Assembly (NCBI GenBank): GCA_019745155.1 | Contig: JAIETM010000001.1 | Coordinates: forward strand, 1 to 64,000 | Direction: 5' to 3' | Length of the DNA stretch: 64,000 bases | From: Chitinophagaceae bacterium | Lineage (GTDB): Bacteria > Bacteroidota > Bacteroidia > Chitinophagales > Chitinophagaceae | Shown here: positions 37,251 to 46,880 of the stretch, in pieces | How the letters are laid out: the number at the start of each line of letters is the position of its first letter | Numbering within the stretch: the stretch's first letter is position 1 | Translations under genes and position numbers: made by a program | The notes under the pieces: generated by a model | Told to the model about the DNA's origin: nothing | The model's input: the letters and a program-made list of their open reading frames with translations, nothing else | The model's database searches: none

Positions 37251-37574
37251 TCAGGTATTTTGGAAATGATGAAAAATTCTGGTTACGTAAGATAATAAGA
37301 TTAATGCTGTTACAAACAGATAGCCCGATTGAATCCATGAAGCACCGGTTGTAAACTGTTTGCGTATGTGCAATAAAACAAACAAGAGCAAACCCAATAA
37401 TGGGATCAAGCCTGGATACATTTCAAAACTCAATAACCATTCACCTTTCATGAATGCCAGTAATGATCTTTGAAAACCACAGCCCGGACAAGGCAAGTAA
37501 AACCATGCTTTGAAGGGACAAGGCAGTTGATGCTGCTCTAGCCAATGCACTGCGGATGTCCACAGAATCAACAT
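37251..37574 (-). CDS. DUF2752 membrane protein
   Basis: A 107-residue protein with three hydrophobic helices and the DUF2752 signature C-P-F-K-A...L-P-C-P-G-C-G-F-Q-R-S near residues 19-41. Function unknown. It sits between proS and the DUF4190-like gene on the same strand with tight spacing. Confidence 0.85.
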   Translation of the reverse strand: MLILWTSAVHWLEQHQLPCPFKAWFYLPCPGCGFQRSLLAFMKGEWLLSFEMYPGLIPLLGLLLFVLLHIRKQFTTGASWIQSGYLFVTALILLSYVTRIFHHFQNT

Positions 37575-37583
37575 GGTTCAAGA

Positions 37584-39062
37584 TTAGTAGGCTCTTGCAA
37601 ATAATACTCTTTGCGAGGAAGGTTTACCTGTAAGGATACAAGCGCCAGCTTCTTCAGTATTATTCAAGGGTATACAACGAATAGTTGCTTTGCTCAACTC
37701 TTTGATCTTCTCTTCTGTTTCTGGCGTACCATCCCAATGTGCTGCTACAAAGCCACCTTTGGTATCGAGGGTTTGCACAAACTCATCCCATGTATTCGCA
37801 GGTGTGATGTGCTCATCACGGTAAGATTTTGCTCTGTTGAACAAATTCTGCTGAATATCTTCCAGTAACTGTTGAATATGTTGCGCAAAACCATCCAAGC
37901 TCACAGATGATTTTTCCTTCGTATCTCGACGAGCCACTTCAGCTACATTGTTCTCTAAATCCTTCGGACCCAAAGCCACACGCACAGGCACGCCCTTCAA
38001 TTCATATTCAGCGAATTTCCAACCTGGTCTGGCGTTATCACTATCATCATACTTCACTGTGATACCTAATGCTTTTAATTGCTTCACCAATTCCTGCACT
38101 TTCGCATCAATCACTTGCTTCTGTTCTTCACCACGATAAATCGGTACAATTACCACTTGCACAGGGGCAATCTTGGGCGGCAATACCAAACCATTATCAT
38201 CGCTATGTGCCATTACTAAAGCACCGATCAAACGTGTACTCACACCCCAGCTAGTAGCCCAAACATAATCCAGCTTGTTTTCTTTATCGCTGAACTTCAC
38301 ATCAAATGCTTTAGCGAAATTCTGACCAAGGAAATGCGAAGTACCTGCTTGCAAAGCTTTACCATCCTGCATCAATGCCTCAATACAGTAAGTATCCTCA
38401 GCACCTGCAAAACGTTCGTTCGGCGATTTTACCCCCTTCACCACAGGTAATGCCATCCAGTTCTCTACAAAATCGGCATACACATCCAACATCTTCTTGG
38501 TTTCTACAATCGCTTCTTCAGCAGTAGCATGCGCTGTATGTCCTTCTTGCCAAAGAAACTCAGCTGTACGCAAGAAAAGACGCGTGCGCATTTCCCAGCG
38601 CACTACGTTGGCCCACTGGTTTACCAGAATAGGTAAATCTCGGTAGGATTGAATCCATGTCTTATAGGTATTCCAGATAATCGCTTCGCTGGTTGGACGA
38701 ACCACGAGTTCTTCTTCCAGTTTTGCTTCAGGATCAACAATGAGTTTTCCCTTGTTATTTGGATCTGCTTTCAGGCGATAATGCGTTACCACTGCGCACT
38801 CTTTTGCGAAGCCTTCAGCATTCTTTTCCTCTGCTTCAAATAAACTTTTCGGCACGAAGAGCGGGAAATAGGCATTCACGTGACCAGTGTCTTTGAACAT
38901 CTTGTCCAGCACATCACGCATATTCTCCCAAAGGGCAAAACCATAGGGTTTAATGACCATACAACCACGCACAGCACTATAATCGGCTAAACCGCTTTTC
39001 AGAATCAGGTCGTTATACCATTGGGAATAATCCTGGGCCCTGGAGGTAATTTCCTTGCTCAT
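37584..39062 (-). CDS. proS: Prolyl-tRNA synthetase, archaeal/eukaryotic type
   Basis: A 492-residue class II synthetase charging tRNA-Pro. The start [17 protein letters not shown] and [15 protein letters not shown] identify the type 3 (archaeal/eukaryotic-like) form lacking the INS editing domain. Motif 2 region [21 protein letters not shown] and the [11 protein letters not shown] region are intact. It ends with the characteristic C-terminal tyrosine (A-R-A-Y). Confidence 0.96.
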   Translation of the reverse strand: MSKEITSRAQDYSQWYNDLILKSGLADYSAVRGCMVIKPYGFALWENMRDVLDKMFKDTGHVNAYFPLFVPKSLFEAEEKNAEGFAKECAVVTHYRLKADPNNKGKLIVDPEAKLEEELVVRPTSEAIIWNTYKTWIQSYRDLPILVNQWANVVRWEMRTRLFLRTAEFLWQEGHTAHATAEEAIVETKKMLDVYADFVENWMALPVVKGVKSPNERFAGAEDTYCIEALMQDGKALQAGTSHFLGQNFAKAFDVKFSDKENKLDYVWATSWGVSTRLIGALVMAHSDDNGLVLPPKIAPVQVVIVPIYRGEEQKQVIDAKVQELVKQLKALGITVKYDDSDNARPGWKFAEYELKGVPVRVALGPKDLENNVAEVARRDTKEKSSVSLDGFAQHIQQLLEDIQQNLFNRAKSYRDEHITPANTWDEFVQTLDTKGGFVAAHWDGTPETEEKIKELSKATIRCIPLNNTEEAGACILTGKPSSQRVLFARAY

Positions 39063-39200
39063 GTAATTCTTTTAAGATTTCTTTAACATTTCAATCTTCC
39101 TGTTTGCTATCTATGGCAAACTATTTGGATTTGATAAACGGAAGACGGAAGCGTCGCAAATGTATGTAACTTCACCATCACATCACCTAAAACAGTGGCC

Positions 39201-39950
39201 ATGAAAACCAATTTATTACCCCTCCTTTTAGCCGCCTCACTGCTGAGCAGTTGTGCTACTTATCAATCAGGTCAAACACCTGATGACGTGTACTACTCTC
39301 CTGGCAGAGATGCTATTGCGAGAACCGAAAAAGAGGAGTATGAGGAATCTTACGTAAAAGACGACAACTACTTGCGTCGCCGCGTAAGTAATCGCTACAG
39401 ATGGGGCAGTATCGACGATTTTGGTTACTGGAATGATCCAAGATTTGATGTTCGTTTCGGCAATTGGAATTCATGGAACACAATGGGCTGGAATACCATG
39501 GGTTGGAACAGTTGGGGATGGAATAGCTGGAACAGACCTACTTTCGGCTGGGGTTTAGGTGGCAATGGTTGGGGCAGTCCACTGATACTGGTCAACAACT
39601 TCAAGAATCCAAGCAGAGGTACCAACGCAGGCTCAAGCGCTACAGCTTATCGCAACAGAAATTACAATAACGATAATTATCTGGTAAAAGATGCCAAAAC
39701 GGGCATTTCCTCAACAGGAAATAATCAGAATGCCGGCTTCGGTAATATGGTACGTCGCGTTTTCTCTAGCTCTAGCACAAGCGGCAGTAACAACAGCAGT
39801 TGGGATCGTTCAGCACGAACTTTCTCCTCAGGCAGTAGTTCATCTTATAGTGGTGGCTTAAGCAGTAGTGCAGGTGGTACCAGCGGTGGTACAACCAATA
39901 GCACAGCAACAAGTAGTAGTGCAGGCGGCAGAGGTGGCAGAGGCAACTAA
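39201..39950 (+). CDS. Trp/Asn/Gly-rich hypothetical lipoprotein
   Basis: A 249-residue protein. The lipobox L-L-S-S-C is near residue 19. A charged region (about 30-70) is followed by a W-N-rich block of repeated G-W-N-[ST]-[MW]-G/W units (about 88-120), and a Ser/Gly-rich C-terminal half ending G-G-R-G-G-R-G-N. It is probably an outer-membrane or surface lipoprotein of low complexity with no known domain. It lies 71 bases upstream of a FadL-like gene and may share its transcript. Confidence 0.65.
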   Translation: MKTNLLPLLLAASLLSSCATYQSGQTPDDVYYSPGRDAIARTEKEEYEESYVKDDNYLRRRVSNRYRWGSIDDFGYWNDPRFDVRFGNWNSWNTMGWNTMGWNSWGWNSWNRPTFGWGLGGNGWGSPLILVNNFKNPSRGTNAGSSATAYRNRNYNNDNYLVKDAKTGISSTGNNQNAGFGNMVRRVFSSSSTSGSNNSSWDRSARTFSSGSSSSYSGGLSSSAGGTSGGTTNSTATSSSAGGRGGRGN

Positions 39951-40021
39951 TCCAAGAAACAGACAGGAATAACAGCACCCATAAACTGGGACTGTACACC
40001 TATACCCATTCAACAGAACAA

Positions 40022-41554
40022 ATGAAAAGAATTATCGCAATAGCAGGTTTGATCTGTGCACTTCAGGTAAATGCACAATCTGTAGATGAAGCCATCCGAT
40101 ACAGTTGGTTTATACAGCAAGGTACTGCGCGTACTATTGCAACCGGCGGTGTGATGGCATCACTTGGTGGCGATATCACTGCAGCACACGTAAACCCTGC
40201 AGGTATTGGTCTTTTCAAAACTGGCGAGTTTGTGATAACACCGGGTATGGGATTCAATGGTAATAAATTCAATTACAGAGGCAACGATACCAGTGTGCGC
40301 AAATCAGGATTTGGTATGGGTGCTAGCGGTATCATTCTTGGTGGCGGTAGCAAGTATCAAGGCAGTAAATGGACAAGCACTGCTATCTCCTTCTCAGTAA
40401 ATCAATTAGCGAATTACAATAACCGTATACAGTTTCAGGGAATAAATAATGTAAGCTCATTCACCGAACAATACCTAGAGGAACTCACCCGCGACAGAGC
40501 TGACACCAACGCAGCTTTATTTAATTATGTTTTTGGTTCTTCATTGGCATTCCGTACGTTTTTAATAGACACCCTGCGCGGACCAGGTGGCAATTTTATT
40601 GGCTATCAAAGTTTGGTTCCATTGAGCACTGGTGTAAAGCAATACTATGATGCTACTACTACTGGTGGCTACAACGAACTGGCTTTAGCCATGGCTGGCA
40701 ATATGGATGATAAACTCTATGTAGGTGGTACACTGACCATTCCCATCATCAACTATTCACGCGACCTAACTTATAGCGAATACGACGCAACAAACAACAC
40801 CAATAATGATTTTGCCTTCTTTCAGTTCAGAGAGAAACTCACCAGCAGAGGTGCAGGCATTGGTGCCAAATTGGGCATGATTTATAAGCCACAGGAATCA
40901 TTTAGAATTGGTGTTGCTTTTCATACACCACAATTACTGGGCTTCCGCGATGAAATACGCGCATGGCTCACTGCAAACACAGAAAACTATGCAGGCCTGC
41001 GTTCAGAGAGCAGCGATCGCTTACGCGATAATGCACCAGGCAAGCGTGAATACAATGTGATTACACCATTACGCGCCATTGTAAGCGCCAGCTATGTGTT
41101 CCGTGAAGTGAATGACACCAGAATGCAGAAAGGTTTTATCAGTGCTGATGTGGAATATGTACAATACAATGCCACTCGCTATAATGCCATTGACCAAAGC
41201 AATAACCAGCTGAATAATTATTACGAACTACTCAATCAGACCATCAAGGACTATTACAAGGGCAATATCAATGCACGCATGGGTGGCGAATTAAAATTCA
41301 ACACTTTTATGGTACGTGCTGGTGCAGCGTATTATGGCAGCCCCTATAGAAGTGCTGATTTAAAAGCAGACAGATTCTTAGTATCCGGTGGCTTGGGCTA
41401 TAGAAACAAGGGCATGTTTATCGATCTGTCTTATGCGCATCTCTTTAACAATGCAGTACAAATGCCTTATGCCTTGAATGACAAAGCCAACACTTTTGCT
41501 GTACAGAAAGGGAGCATCGGTAATTTGGTGATGACACTTGGCTTTAAATTCTAA
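40022..41554 (+). CDS. FadL/OmpP1-like outer-membrane transport protein
   Basis: A 510-residue protein with a signal peptide (ends L-Q-V-N-A-Q). The mature part has R-T-I-A-T-G-G-V-M-A-S-L-G-G-D-I-T-A-A-H-V-N-P-A-G-I-G, the N-terminal hatch pattern of the OmpP1/FadL family, then beta-strand-rich sequence ending L-V-M-T-L-G-F-K-F. FadL-type proteins import hydrophobic molecules; the ligand here is unknown. The 3' end overlaps convergent miaA by 11 bases. Confidence 0.78.
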   Translation: MKRIIAIAGLICALQVNAQSVDEAIRYSWFIQQGTARTIATGGVMASLGGDITAAHVNPAGIGLFKTGEFVITPGMGFNGNKFNYRGNDTSVRKSGFGMGASGIILGGGSKYQGSKWTSTAISFSVNQLANYNNRIQFQGINNVSSFTEQYLEELTRDRADTNAALFNYVFGSSLAFRTFLIDTLRGPGGNFIGYQSLVPLSTGVKQYYDATTTGGYNELALAMAGNMDDKLYVGGTLTIPIINYSRDLTYSEYDATNNTNNDFAFFQFREKLTSRGAGIGAKLGMIYKPQESFRIGVAFHTPQLLGFRDEIRAWLTANTENYAGLRSESSDRLRDNAPGKREYNVITPLRAIVSASYVFREVNDTRMQKGFISADVEYVQYNATRYNAIDQSNNQLNNYYELLNQTIKDYYKGNINARMGGELKFNTFMVRAGAAYYGSPYRSADLKADRFLVSGGLGYRNKGMFIDLSYAHLFNNAVQMPYALNDKANTFAVQKGSIGNLVMTLGFKF

Positions 41555-42461
41555 TTCCTTTTTCGGATAGATAGGCAAGCACAGCTTCAACACCATCTGG
41601 TGAAAACCACTTGTACTTCTCATCTTTTTTAAACCAAGTCATTTGTCGCTTGGCATAATTTCTCGTATGCTGCTTGATCTTCTCTACGGCAAAATCAAGC
41701 GTCCATTTACCTTCTAAATAATCAAATAATTCAGTGTAACCTACTGTCTGCAATGCCGGCAAGTTTGCATACAACTGAACGGCTTGCACTTCTTGCAATA
41801 AGCCTGCTTGTATCATCGCATCCACTCTTTGATTGATTCGTTCATATAGCACTTCTATAGGCAATTCAATACCAATGTAGACGATATTGAAATCGTGTGC
41901 TGCCTGACTGCCTTTTTGAAAACTGATAATTGATTGTCCTGTTGCTTCCAAGACTTCTAATGCACGTTGCAACCTGCGCGGATTTTGTTGCTCTGCTATC
42001 GCCCAAAATGCCGGATCGCGCTGTGCTATTTCCTGCTGCAGCCATACGATTCCCTCTCGAGCATAACGCTGTGTAATAGCATCACGAATATTTTGTGGAA
42101 CAGGTGGTATTTCATCCAATCCTTCACACAATGCTTTGATGTATAACCCAGTTCCTCCAGCCATTACCACTACTTTGTGCTGCTGAAACAGCTGCTTGAG
42201 TTGGTTTGACGCATACGCTGCAAAATCTACTGCAGAGAAATTATCCTGAACACTGTGTGAAGCAATAAAATAATGCGGTACTGTTGCGAGTTCTGCTTCA
42301 CTTGGTCTAGCTACTCCTATATTGAGTTCACGATAACACTGACGCGAATCAGCTGAGATAATTGCTGTCTGAAAATATTCTGCTACACGAATAGCCATAG
42401 CAGTTTTTCCAACAGCTGTTGGGCCCGCAATGACAATTAATGTATGTTCCTTATAGCTCAT
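41544..42461 (-). CDS. miaA: tRNA dimethylallyltransferase MiaA
   Basis: A 305-residue enzyme that isopentenylates A37 of tRNAs reading codons that start with U. P-loop G-P-T-A-V-G-K-T near the N-terminus, then D-S-R-Q-C-Y-R-E-L-N-I-G and G-G-T-G-L-Y-I-K-A-L, and R-Q-M-T-W-F-K in the C-terminal part. The ATG at 42461 is five codons into the open frame and is the family start. An intrinsic terminator ends only a few bases upstream of it. Confidence 0.95.
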   Translation of the reverse strand: MSYKEHTLIVIAGPTAVGKTAMAIRVAEYFQTAIISADSRQCYRELNIGVARPSEAELATVPHYFIASHSVQDNFSAVDFAAYASNQLKQLFQQHKVVVMAGGTGLYIKALCEGLDEIPPVPQNIRDAITQRYAREGIVWLQQEIAQRDPAFWAIAEQQNPRRLQRALEVLEATGQSIISFQKGSQAAHDFNIVYIGIELPIEVLYERINQRVDAMIQAGLLQEVQAVQLYANLPALQTVGYTELFDYLEGKWTLDFAVEKIKQHTRNYAKRQMTWFKKDEKYKWFSPDGVEAVLAYLSEKGIRI

Positions 42462-42464
42462 GCA

Positions 42465-42488
42465 CAAAAAAGCCACCCTGCGGTGGCT
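42465..42488 (-). terminator. Intrinsic terminator between the pRiA4b-like gene and miaA
   Basis: On the minus strand AGCCACC (42482-42488), loop GCAG, GGTGGCT (42471-42477), then six T residues. A complete Rho-independent terminator that ends about four bases before the miaA ATG. Confidence 0.8.
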
Positions 42489-42494
42489 ATAGTT

Positions 42495-43037
42495 TTAATC
42501 TTCATCGCCGCCTACATCTTCTAACCCGGCTTCTTCTCCTTCCTCACCAAAACCATCAGCAGCTTCAGATAAATCATATTTCTCTTCAATATCGGCAAAA
42601 CGATCGCCCAGCAAACTCTTGGTACCGTATTGCTGCGGACCGATGCCCTCTTTTCTGCTAACAGATGGATAGCTGGCCTTAGCACTCTCTTCCTTACTCA
42701 CGTTAATCAATTCTACCAAAAAAGTCCAGTTCTTCGCAAAATCATATATATAGATAAACTTCTGGTTGGTATCTCTGATCTCACTACCAATAGTCGTGTC
42801 TGCCATTAGCAAAGGCTCTGCTACATAATCCTTATCATAACGCTCCAAACTAATTTCGCGACCACGTTGCCAATGATCATTACTACGATAGAAAGTTGCC
42901 TGATGCTTGGAATCAAATTCGTATCCTTTGAGAATGGTCTCGTGTAATTCTTTAAACGACTGAGTATGTCTGATTACCACATCGCGGTAAACAGCGTCGT
43001 CTTCTTCCAGATAAACCCTGAATTTAAGAATGGCCAT
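42495..43037 (-). CDS. Plasmid pRiA4b ORF-3-like family protein
   Basis: A 180-residue protein with the N-terminal F-R-V-Y-L-E-E-D-D-A-V-Y-R-D-V-V-I, Q-S-F-K-E-L-H-E-T-I-L-K-G-Y-E-F-D and F-I-Y-I-Y-D-F-A-K-N-W-T-F-L-V-E-L typical of the PRiA4_ORF3 (IS1096 passenger TnpR-like) family, and an acidic Glu/Asp/Gly tail (about 150-180). It is a chromosomal family member; no transposase is near. Function unknown. Confidence 0.8.
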   Translation of the reverse strand: MAILKFRVYLEEDDAVYRDVVIRHTQSFKELHETILKGYEFDSKHQATFYRSNDHWQRGREISLERYDKDYVAEPLLMADTTIGSEIRDTNQKFIYIYDFAKNWTFLVELINVSKEESAKASYPSVSRKEGIGPQQYGTKSLLGDRFADIEEKYDLSEAADGFGEEGEEAGLEDVGGDED

Positions 43038-43069
43038 GTGTACAGGTGGATTAAAGCGGCAAAATACAA

Positions 43070-44488
43070 CTATTCAACCGGATAGAGATTCAATTCGGCA
43101 GCTTTCTGCACCATGAAACTGTGTGCAGCTGTGTATTCATTGGGAATATCGCCATCCAGAATCGCTTCTCTGATAGCATCTTTGATAATACCTACCTGCT
43201 TACCCGGTGTAAGGCCAAAGGTCTTCATAATTAATTCACCTGTAATAGGCGGCTGCCAATTACGCATACGATCCTTCTCCTCTACTTCCTGCATACGAGC
43301 ACGTACCATTTCAAAGTTGCGGAGATAGCGAACTACTTTCACTTTGTTCTTACTGGTGATATCAGCTTCGCACAAAGTCATCAATGCGTCTACATCATCG
43401 CCGGCATCAAACAATAATCTGCGAATAGCACTATCTGTAATATTTTCTTTCGTCAGCGAAATAGGCCTTAAATGCAATTCTACTAGCTTCTGAACGAATC
43501 GCATTTTCTCATTCAATGGCAGCTTAAGTTTTGCAAATATTTTGGGCACCATCCGCGCACCAACTACTTCATGACCATGGAAAGTCCAGCCATGCCCTTC
43601 TTCAAATTTTTTGGTAGCAGGTTTACCAATATCATGCAACAATGCTGCCCAACGTAGCCAAAGATCATCCGTATTGACAGCAATATTATCCAGTACCTGC
43701 AGTGTATGATAAAAATTATCCTTATGGCCTTTCCCGTCGATATATACTGCGCCATGCAAATCCATCATCTGCGGGAAGATGAGTTTGAGTAAGCCTGTCT
43801 TGTATAACAAATCCCAACCTATGGAAGGCTTAGGCGCTAACATGATTTTATTGAGCTCATCGGTAATGCGCTCCTGCGATACAATGCGTAAGCGTGCTGC
43901 ATTTTCTTGAATCGCCAAATAGGTATTGGGTTCAATACGATAACCAAGTTGTGTAGCAAAACGAATGGCGCGCATCATGCGCAAAGGATCATCACTGAAT
44001 GTTTGTGCAGGATCTAACGGTGTTTGCAATTTTTGCTCTTGCATATGTTGCACACCATTGAAAGGATCTACTAACGTACCATAATCGGCACTATTCAAAC
44101 TAATGGCCAATGCATTCACCGTGAAATCGCGACGCAACTGATCATCTTCTAATGTGCCCGCTTCTACTGCAGGTTTTCTGCTATTTTCTGCATAGCTCTC
44201 TTTTCTGGCACCCACAAACTCAATCTCTAAATCCGGCAACTTGATTTGGGCTGTACCAAAGTTTTTGAAGTAAGACACGTGAGGTCTAGGATGAAAACGA
44301 TCAGCTACAGCATGTGCCAATGCGATGCCATCACCTAAACAAACAATATCTGCATCCTTGGTATTTCTACCGATGAGCTTATCGCGCACAAATCCCCCGA
44401 TCAAATACACCGGCAACTGCAATGCAGCAGCAGCTTCGGCTATTTGCCGACAAATAAAGGCTTCTCGCTCTGTCAGGGGTATCTGCAT
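43070..44488 (-). CDS. CCA tRNA nucleotidyltransferase / poly(A) polymerase family protein with HD domain
   Basis: A 472-residue class II nucleotidyltransferase. The head has [13 protein letters not shown] and D-A-D-I-V (metal-binding DxD), D-F-T-V-N-A-L-A and the [10 protein letters not shown] motif. A C-terminal HD domain has [10 protein letters not shown]. It adds or repairs the tRNA 3' CCA end. The start has an exact TACATTTG box five bases upstream, followed by CACAC and ATG. Confidence 0.92.
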   Translation of the reverse strand: MQIPLTEREAFICRQIAEAAAALQLPVYLIGGFVRDKLIGRNTKDADIVCLGDGIALAHAVADRFHPRPHVSYFKNFGTAQIKLPDLEIEFVGARKESYAENSRKPAVEAGTLEDDQLRRDFTVNALAISLNSADYGTLVDPFNGVQHMQEQKLQTPLDPAQTFSDDPLRMMRAIRFATQLGYRIEPNTYLAIQENAARLRIVSQERITDELNKIMLAPKPSIGWDLLYKTGLLKLIFPQMMDLHGAVYIDGKGHKDNFYHTLQVLDNIAVNTDDLWLRWAALLHDIGKPATKKFEEGHGWTFHGHEVVGARMVPKIFAKLKLPLNEKMRFVQKLVELHLRPISLTKENITDSAIRRLLFDAGDDVDALMTLCEADITSKNKVKVVRYLRNFEMVRARMQEVEEKDRMRNWQPPITGELIMKTFGLTPGKQVGIIKDAIREAILDGDIPNEYTAAHSFMVQKAAELNLYPVE

Positions 44489-44493
44489 GTGTG

Positions 44494-44501
44494 CAAATGT
44501 A
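44494..44501 (-). promoter_or_regulatory. Promoter -7 element (TACATTTG) of the CCA-adding enzyme gene
   Basis: An exact TAnnTTTG match five bases before the ATG at 44488, giving a predicted leaderless transcript. Confidence 0.5.
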
Positions 44502-44515
44502 GTTGTGAAAGCGGG

Positions 44516-45511
44516 TTAAGACAAAACAGCCAATAACTGACTGGTTTGTATCTGCATCGCACAATTGAAATGACCTTTGGGACAAGCTTTTTGTCCGTGC
44601 AAGCCGCAAGGCCTGCAATCCAATACTGTAGGCACTTCTATAATATGGCTCTGACTGGATAATGGCCCAAAACCAAATGCCGGAATAGTAGAACAATAGA
44701 CAGCTGTAACTGGCGCATCTACAGAGGAAGCAAAGTGCATGGGCGCTGAATCATTTACATAATTCATCAAAGCGCCTTTCATCAAAGCCGCTGATGCCAA
44801 AAAGCTGAATTGTCCGCACAGATTGGTGATGGCTTTACCGGAACAAGCGGCTATCATCTCATCACACATGGCTTTATCGCCAGGTGCGCCAATTAGGTAG
44901 ATCTGTAGATGATCAGGTAGTGCCTGCATCAGATCAATCCATTTGGATACAGGAAATTGCTTGGTAAACCATACTGAAGCTGGTGCAATACACACATAAG
45001 GTCTTTCTGCATAAGGAGCAACTTTCGCTTGATCTGCAGCTGTGGGATATAATCTAGGTTTAGCTGGCTGATCATCTGTGCAAAAAGCAATGAGTTCGTG
45101 ATTTCGTTGATACTCATGTAAGGATGCTTCAGCAGTGCTGATGCGGTGTTTGATTGTTTTAGTAAACATCCAACTAAGTGGATTCTTATCAAAACCCACA
45201 GTCATTTTCGCACCTGAAAAAGCTGTCAGAAAGCCTGTAGCAGCAAAGCGCTGTACATTTACGACTAAATCGTATTTACGTGCACGAATCTGCTTCAATA
45301 ATTGCCAGAGGTGACGGTATTTGTTTTGCTGTTTTTGCCAGATCAGTACTTCATGCAAGAATGGATGCTGCTGAAACATAGCTTCATTACCCTTACGCAC
45401 AAGAATATCTATGGCTGCATCAGGCTGGTGTTGATGCAACTTCTCTACCAGTCCTGTTGCAAGGACTGCATCACCAATAAAAGCTGTTTGAATAATCAGG
45501 ATGCGTTGCAT
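44516..45511 (-). CDS. Glycosyltransferase family 9 (lipopolysaccharide heptosyltransferase-like)
   Basis: A 331-residue GT-B enzyme: N-terminal I-L-I-I-Q-T-A-F-I-G-D-A-V-L-A-T and D-I-L-V-R-K-G-N as in heptosyltransferases; C-terminal V-C-I-A-P-A-S-V-W-F-T-K-Q-F, G-A-P-G-D-K and V-N-D-S-A-P-M-H-F-A-S, the donor-binding end. It probably adds a sugar to lipid A core. A C-R-P-C-G-L-H-G and C-P-K-G-H-F-N-C cysteine cluster lies near the C-terminus, common in this family. Confidence 0.92.
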   Translation of the reverse strand: MQRILIIQTAFIGDAVLATGLVEKLHQHQPDAAIDILVRKGNEAMFQQHPFLHEVLIWQKQQNKYRHLWQLLKQIRARKYDLVVNVQRFAATGFLTAFSGAKMTVGFDKNPLSWMFTKTIKHRISTAEASLHEYQRNHELIAFCTDDQPAKPRLYPTAADQAKVAPYAERPYVCIAPASVWFTKQFPVSKWIDLMQALPDHLQIYLIGAPGDKAMCDEMIAACSGKAITNLCGQFSFLASAALMKGALMNYVNDSAPMHFASSVDAPVTAVYCSTIPAFGFGPLSSQSHIIEVPTVLDCRPCGLHGQKACPKGHFNCAMQIQTSQLLAVLS

Positions 45512-45515
45512 CGCG

Positions 45516-45523
45516 CAAAGCTA
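45516..45523 (-). promoter_or_regulatory. Promoter -7 element (TAGCTTTG) of the GT9 gene
   Basis: An exact TAnnTTTG match followed by CGCG and the ATG at 45511, giving a predicted leaderless transcript. Confidence 0.5.
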
Positions 45524-45545
45524 ACCAAATATGCGGCAGGCATAT

Positions 45546-45752
45546 TTATTCATATTCCAGTTCATTGCTGAAAAACTCCCAATCGAATAACAATACTGAT
45601 TCCATGAAACGATGTGGAGATTTCCGCTTTCCGGGTTTATCACTATGCATACGCTGAGAAGCAATGGCATGTCTGTCGATACCCAATTGAAGAATCGTCT
45701 GGATAAAGCTGGTCATTTTTTCGGGTGGTATGTCAAGTATAACCTTGGTCAT
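45546..45752 (-). CDS. Small conserved-looking hypothetical protein
   Basis: A 68-residue protein starting M-T-K-V-I-L-D-I-P-P-E-K-M, with a helix-rich middle and an acidic/aromatic end (W-E-F-F-S-N-E-L-E-Y-E). The opening V-I-L-D-I-P-P-E-K resembles small Bacteroidota antitoxin-like proteins, but no toxin partner is adjacent. Another ATG lies three codons upstream (45761); the frame further left is antisense to dapD and rejected. Function unknown. Confidence 0.55.
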   Translation of the reverse strand: MTKVILDIPPEKMTSFIQTILQLGIDRHAIASQRMHSDKPGKRKSPHRFMESVLLFDWEFFSNELEYE

Positions 45753-45884
45753 AATATGCATGACAAATGCACCATTAATTTGTTCAAAAAAGTTTAATTT
45801 TCCAATTAAAATAGTTAAACAACTGTTCTTCAATCTTTTAGTATAGAATTTGGCGCTGAGGGTATAATCTATTGTTGCTACACG

Positions 45885-45892
45885 TATGTTTG
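45885..45892 (+). promoter_or_regulatory. Promoter -7 element (TATGTTTG) of dapD
   Basis: An exact TAnnTTTG match 15 bases before the dapD ATG at 45908; it favours this start over the frame opening at 45872. Confidence 0.5.
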
Positions 45893-45907
45893 CACAAATT
45901 TTTTTAC

Positions 45908-46720
45908 ATGGAATTACAAGCATTAATAGCTGCCGCATGGGCTGATAGGGCTTTACTGAAAGAGGAAAACTATAGCAATGCCGTTCGCGCTGTTATTGAG
46001 GAAGTGGATAAGGGCAGATTGCGTGTTGCCAGTCCGACAGACAATGGCTGGGTGGTGAATGAATGGGTAAAACAAGCCATTCTGATGTATTTCGGCATTC
46101 AGCAAATGCAAACATGGGAACTACCCCCATTTGAATTTTACGATAAAATGCTGCTGAAGAGCAACTATAAAGAATTAGGCGTAAGAGCTGTACCACATGC
46201 TGTAGCACGTTATGGCGCTTATCTAGCTAAGAATGTGGTATTGATGCCTAGCTATGTGAATATTGGTGCGTATGTTGATGAGGGAACTATGGTGGATACA
46301 TGGGCTACAGTGGGCAGCTGTGCACAAATTGGCAAAGGCGTTCACCTAAGCGGTGGTGTTGGCATCGGCGGTGTGTTGGAGCCTTTGCAAGCTAGTCCGG
46401 TAATTATTGAAGATGGTTGTTTCCTCGGAAGCCGTAGCATTGTTGTAGAAGGCGTAGTGGTAGAAAAGGAAGCTGTACTGGGCGCCAACGTGGTATTAAC
46501 ACAGTCTACAAAAATCATTGACGTAAGCGGTGCTGAACCGATCGAGTACAAGGGCCGTGTACCAGCAAGAAGCGTTGTTATCCCAGGCACTTATACCAAG
46601 AAATTCCCTGCGGGCGAATACCAGGTGAGCTGTGCACTGATTATTGGTCAGCGCAAACCTAGTACCGACTTAAAAACAAGCTTGAATGATGCACTGCGTG
46701 ATTTTAATGTGAGTGTATAA
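45908..46720 (+). CDS. dapD: 2,3,4,5-tetrahydropyridine-2,6-dicarboxylate N-succinyltransferase
   Basis: A 270-residue trimeric left-handed beta-helix enzyme of the succinylase lysine/DAP pathway. Hexapeptide repeats run from about residue 105 to 210 (V-L-M-P-S-Y-V-N-I-G-A-Y-V-D-E-G-T-M, V-H-L-S-G-G-V-G-I-G-G-V-L-E-P). The conserved W-V-V-N-E-W-V-K-Q-A-I-L region precedes them. DAP feeds both peptidoglycan and lysine. It is followed by a good terminator. Confidence 0.96.
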   Translation: MELQALIAAAWADRALLKEENYSNAVRAVIEEVDKGRLRVASPTDNGWVVNEWVKQAILMYFGIQQMQTWELPPFEFYDKMLLKSNYKELGVRAVPHAVARYGAYLAKNVVLMPSYVNIGAYVDEGTMVDTWATVGSCAQIGKGVHLSGGVGIGGVLEPLQASPVIIEDGCFLGSRSIVVEGVVVEKEAVLGANVVLTQSTKIIDVSGAEPIEYKGRVPARSVVIPGTYTKKFPAGEYQVSCALIIGQRKPSTDLKTSLNDALRDFNVSV

Positions 46721-46739
46721 TCTGCTTTAATATTCTGTA

Positions 46740-46774
46740 AAAAGCCCTGCATCAATATGGATAGCGGGGCTTTT
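46740..46774 (+). terminator. Intrinsic terminator of dapD
   Basis: AAAAGCCCTGC (46740-46750) pairs with GCGGGGCTTTT (46764-46774) through an 11-bp stem with one G-U pair; a T run closes the stem. Confidence 0.82.
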
Positions 46775-46880
46775 GTTATTCGATACATTCATTTTGATAG
46801 CTAATCGAACTCGCTTGTACTGAAACCTCACTCACTAAAAACTAGAATACATAAGCATAAAAAAAGCCCAAACCAGACAA

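Noticed and set aside
42495-43037. Insertion sequence suggested by similarity to an IS1096 passenger protein
   Set aside because: No transposase or terminal repeats; the family is common as ordinary chromosomal genes.
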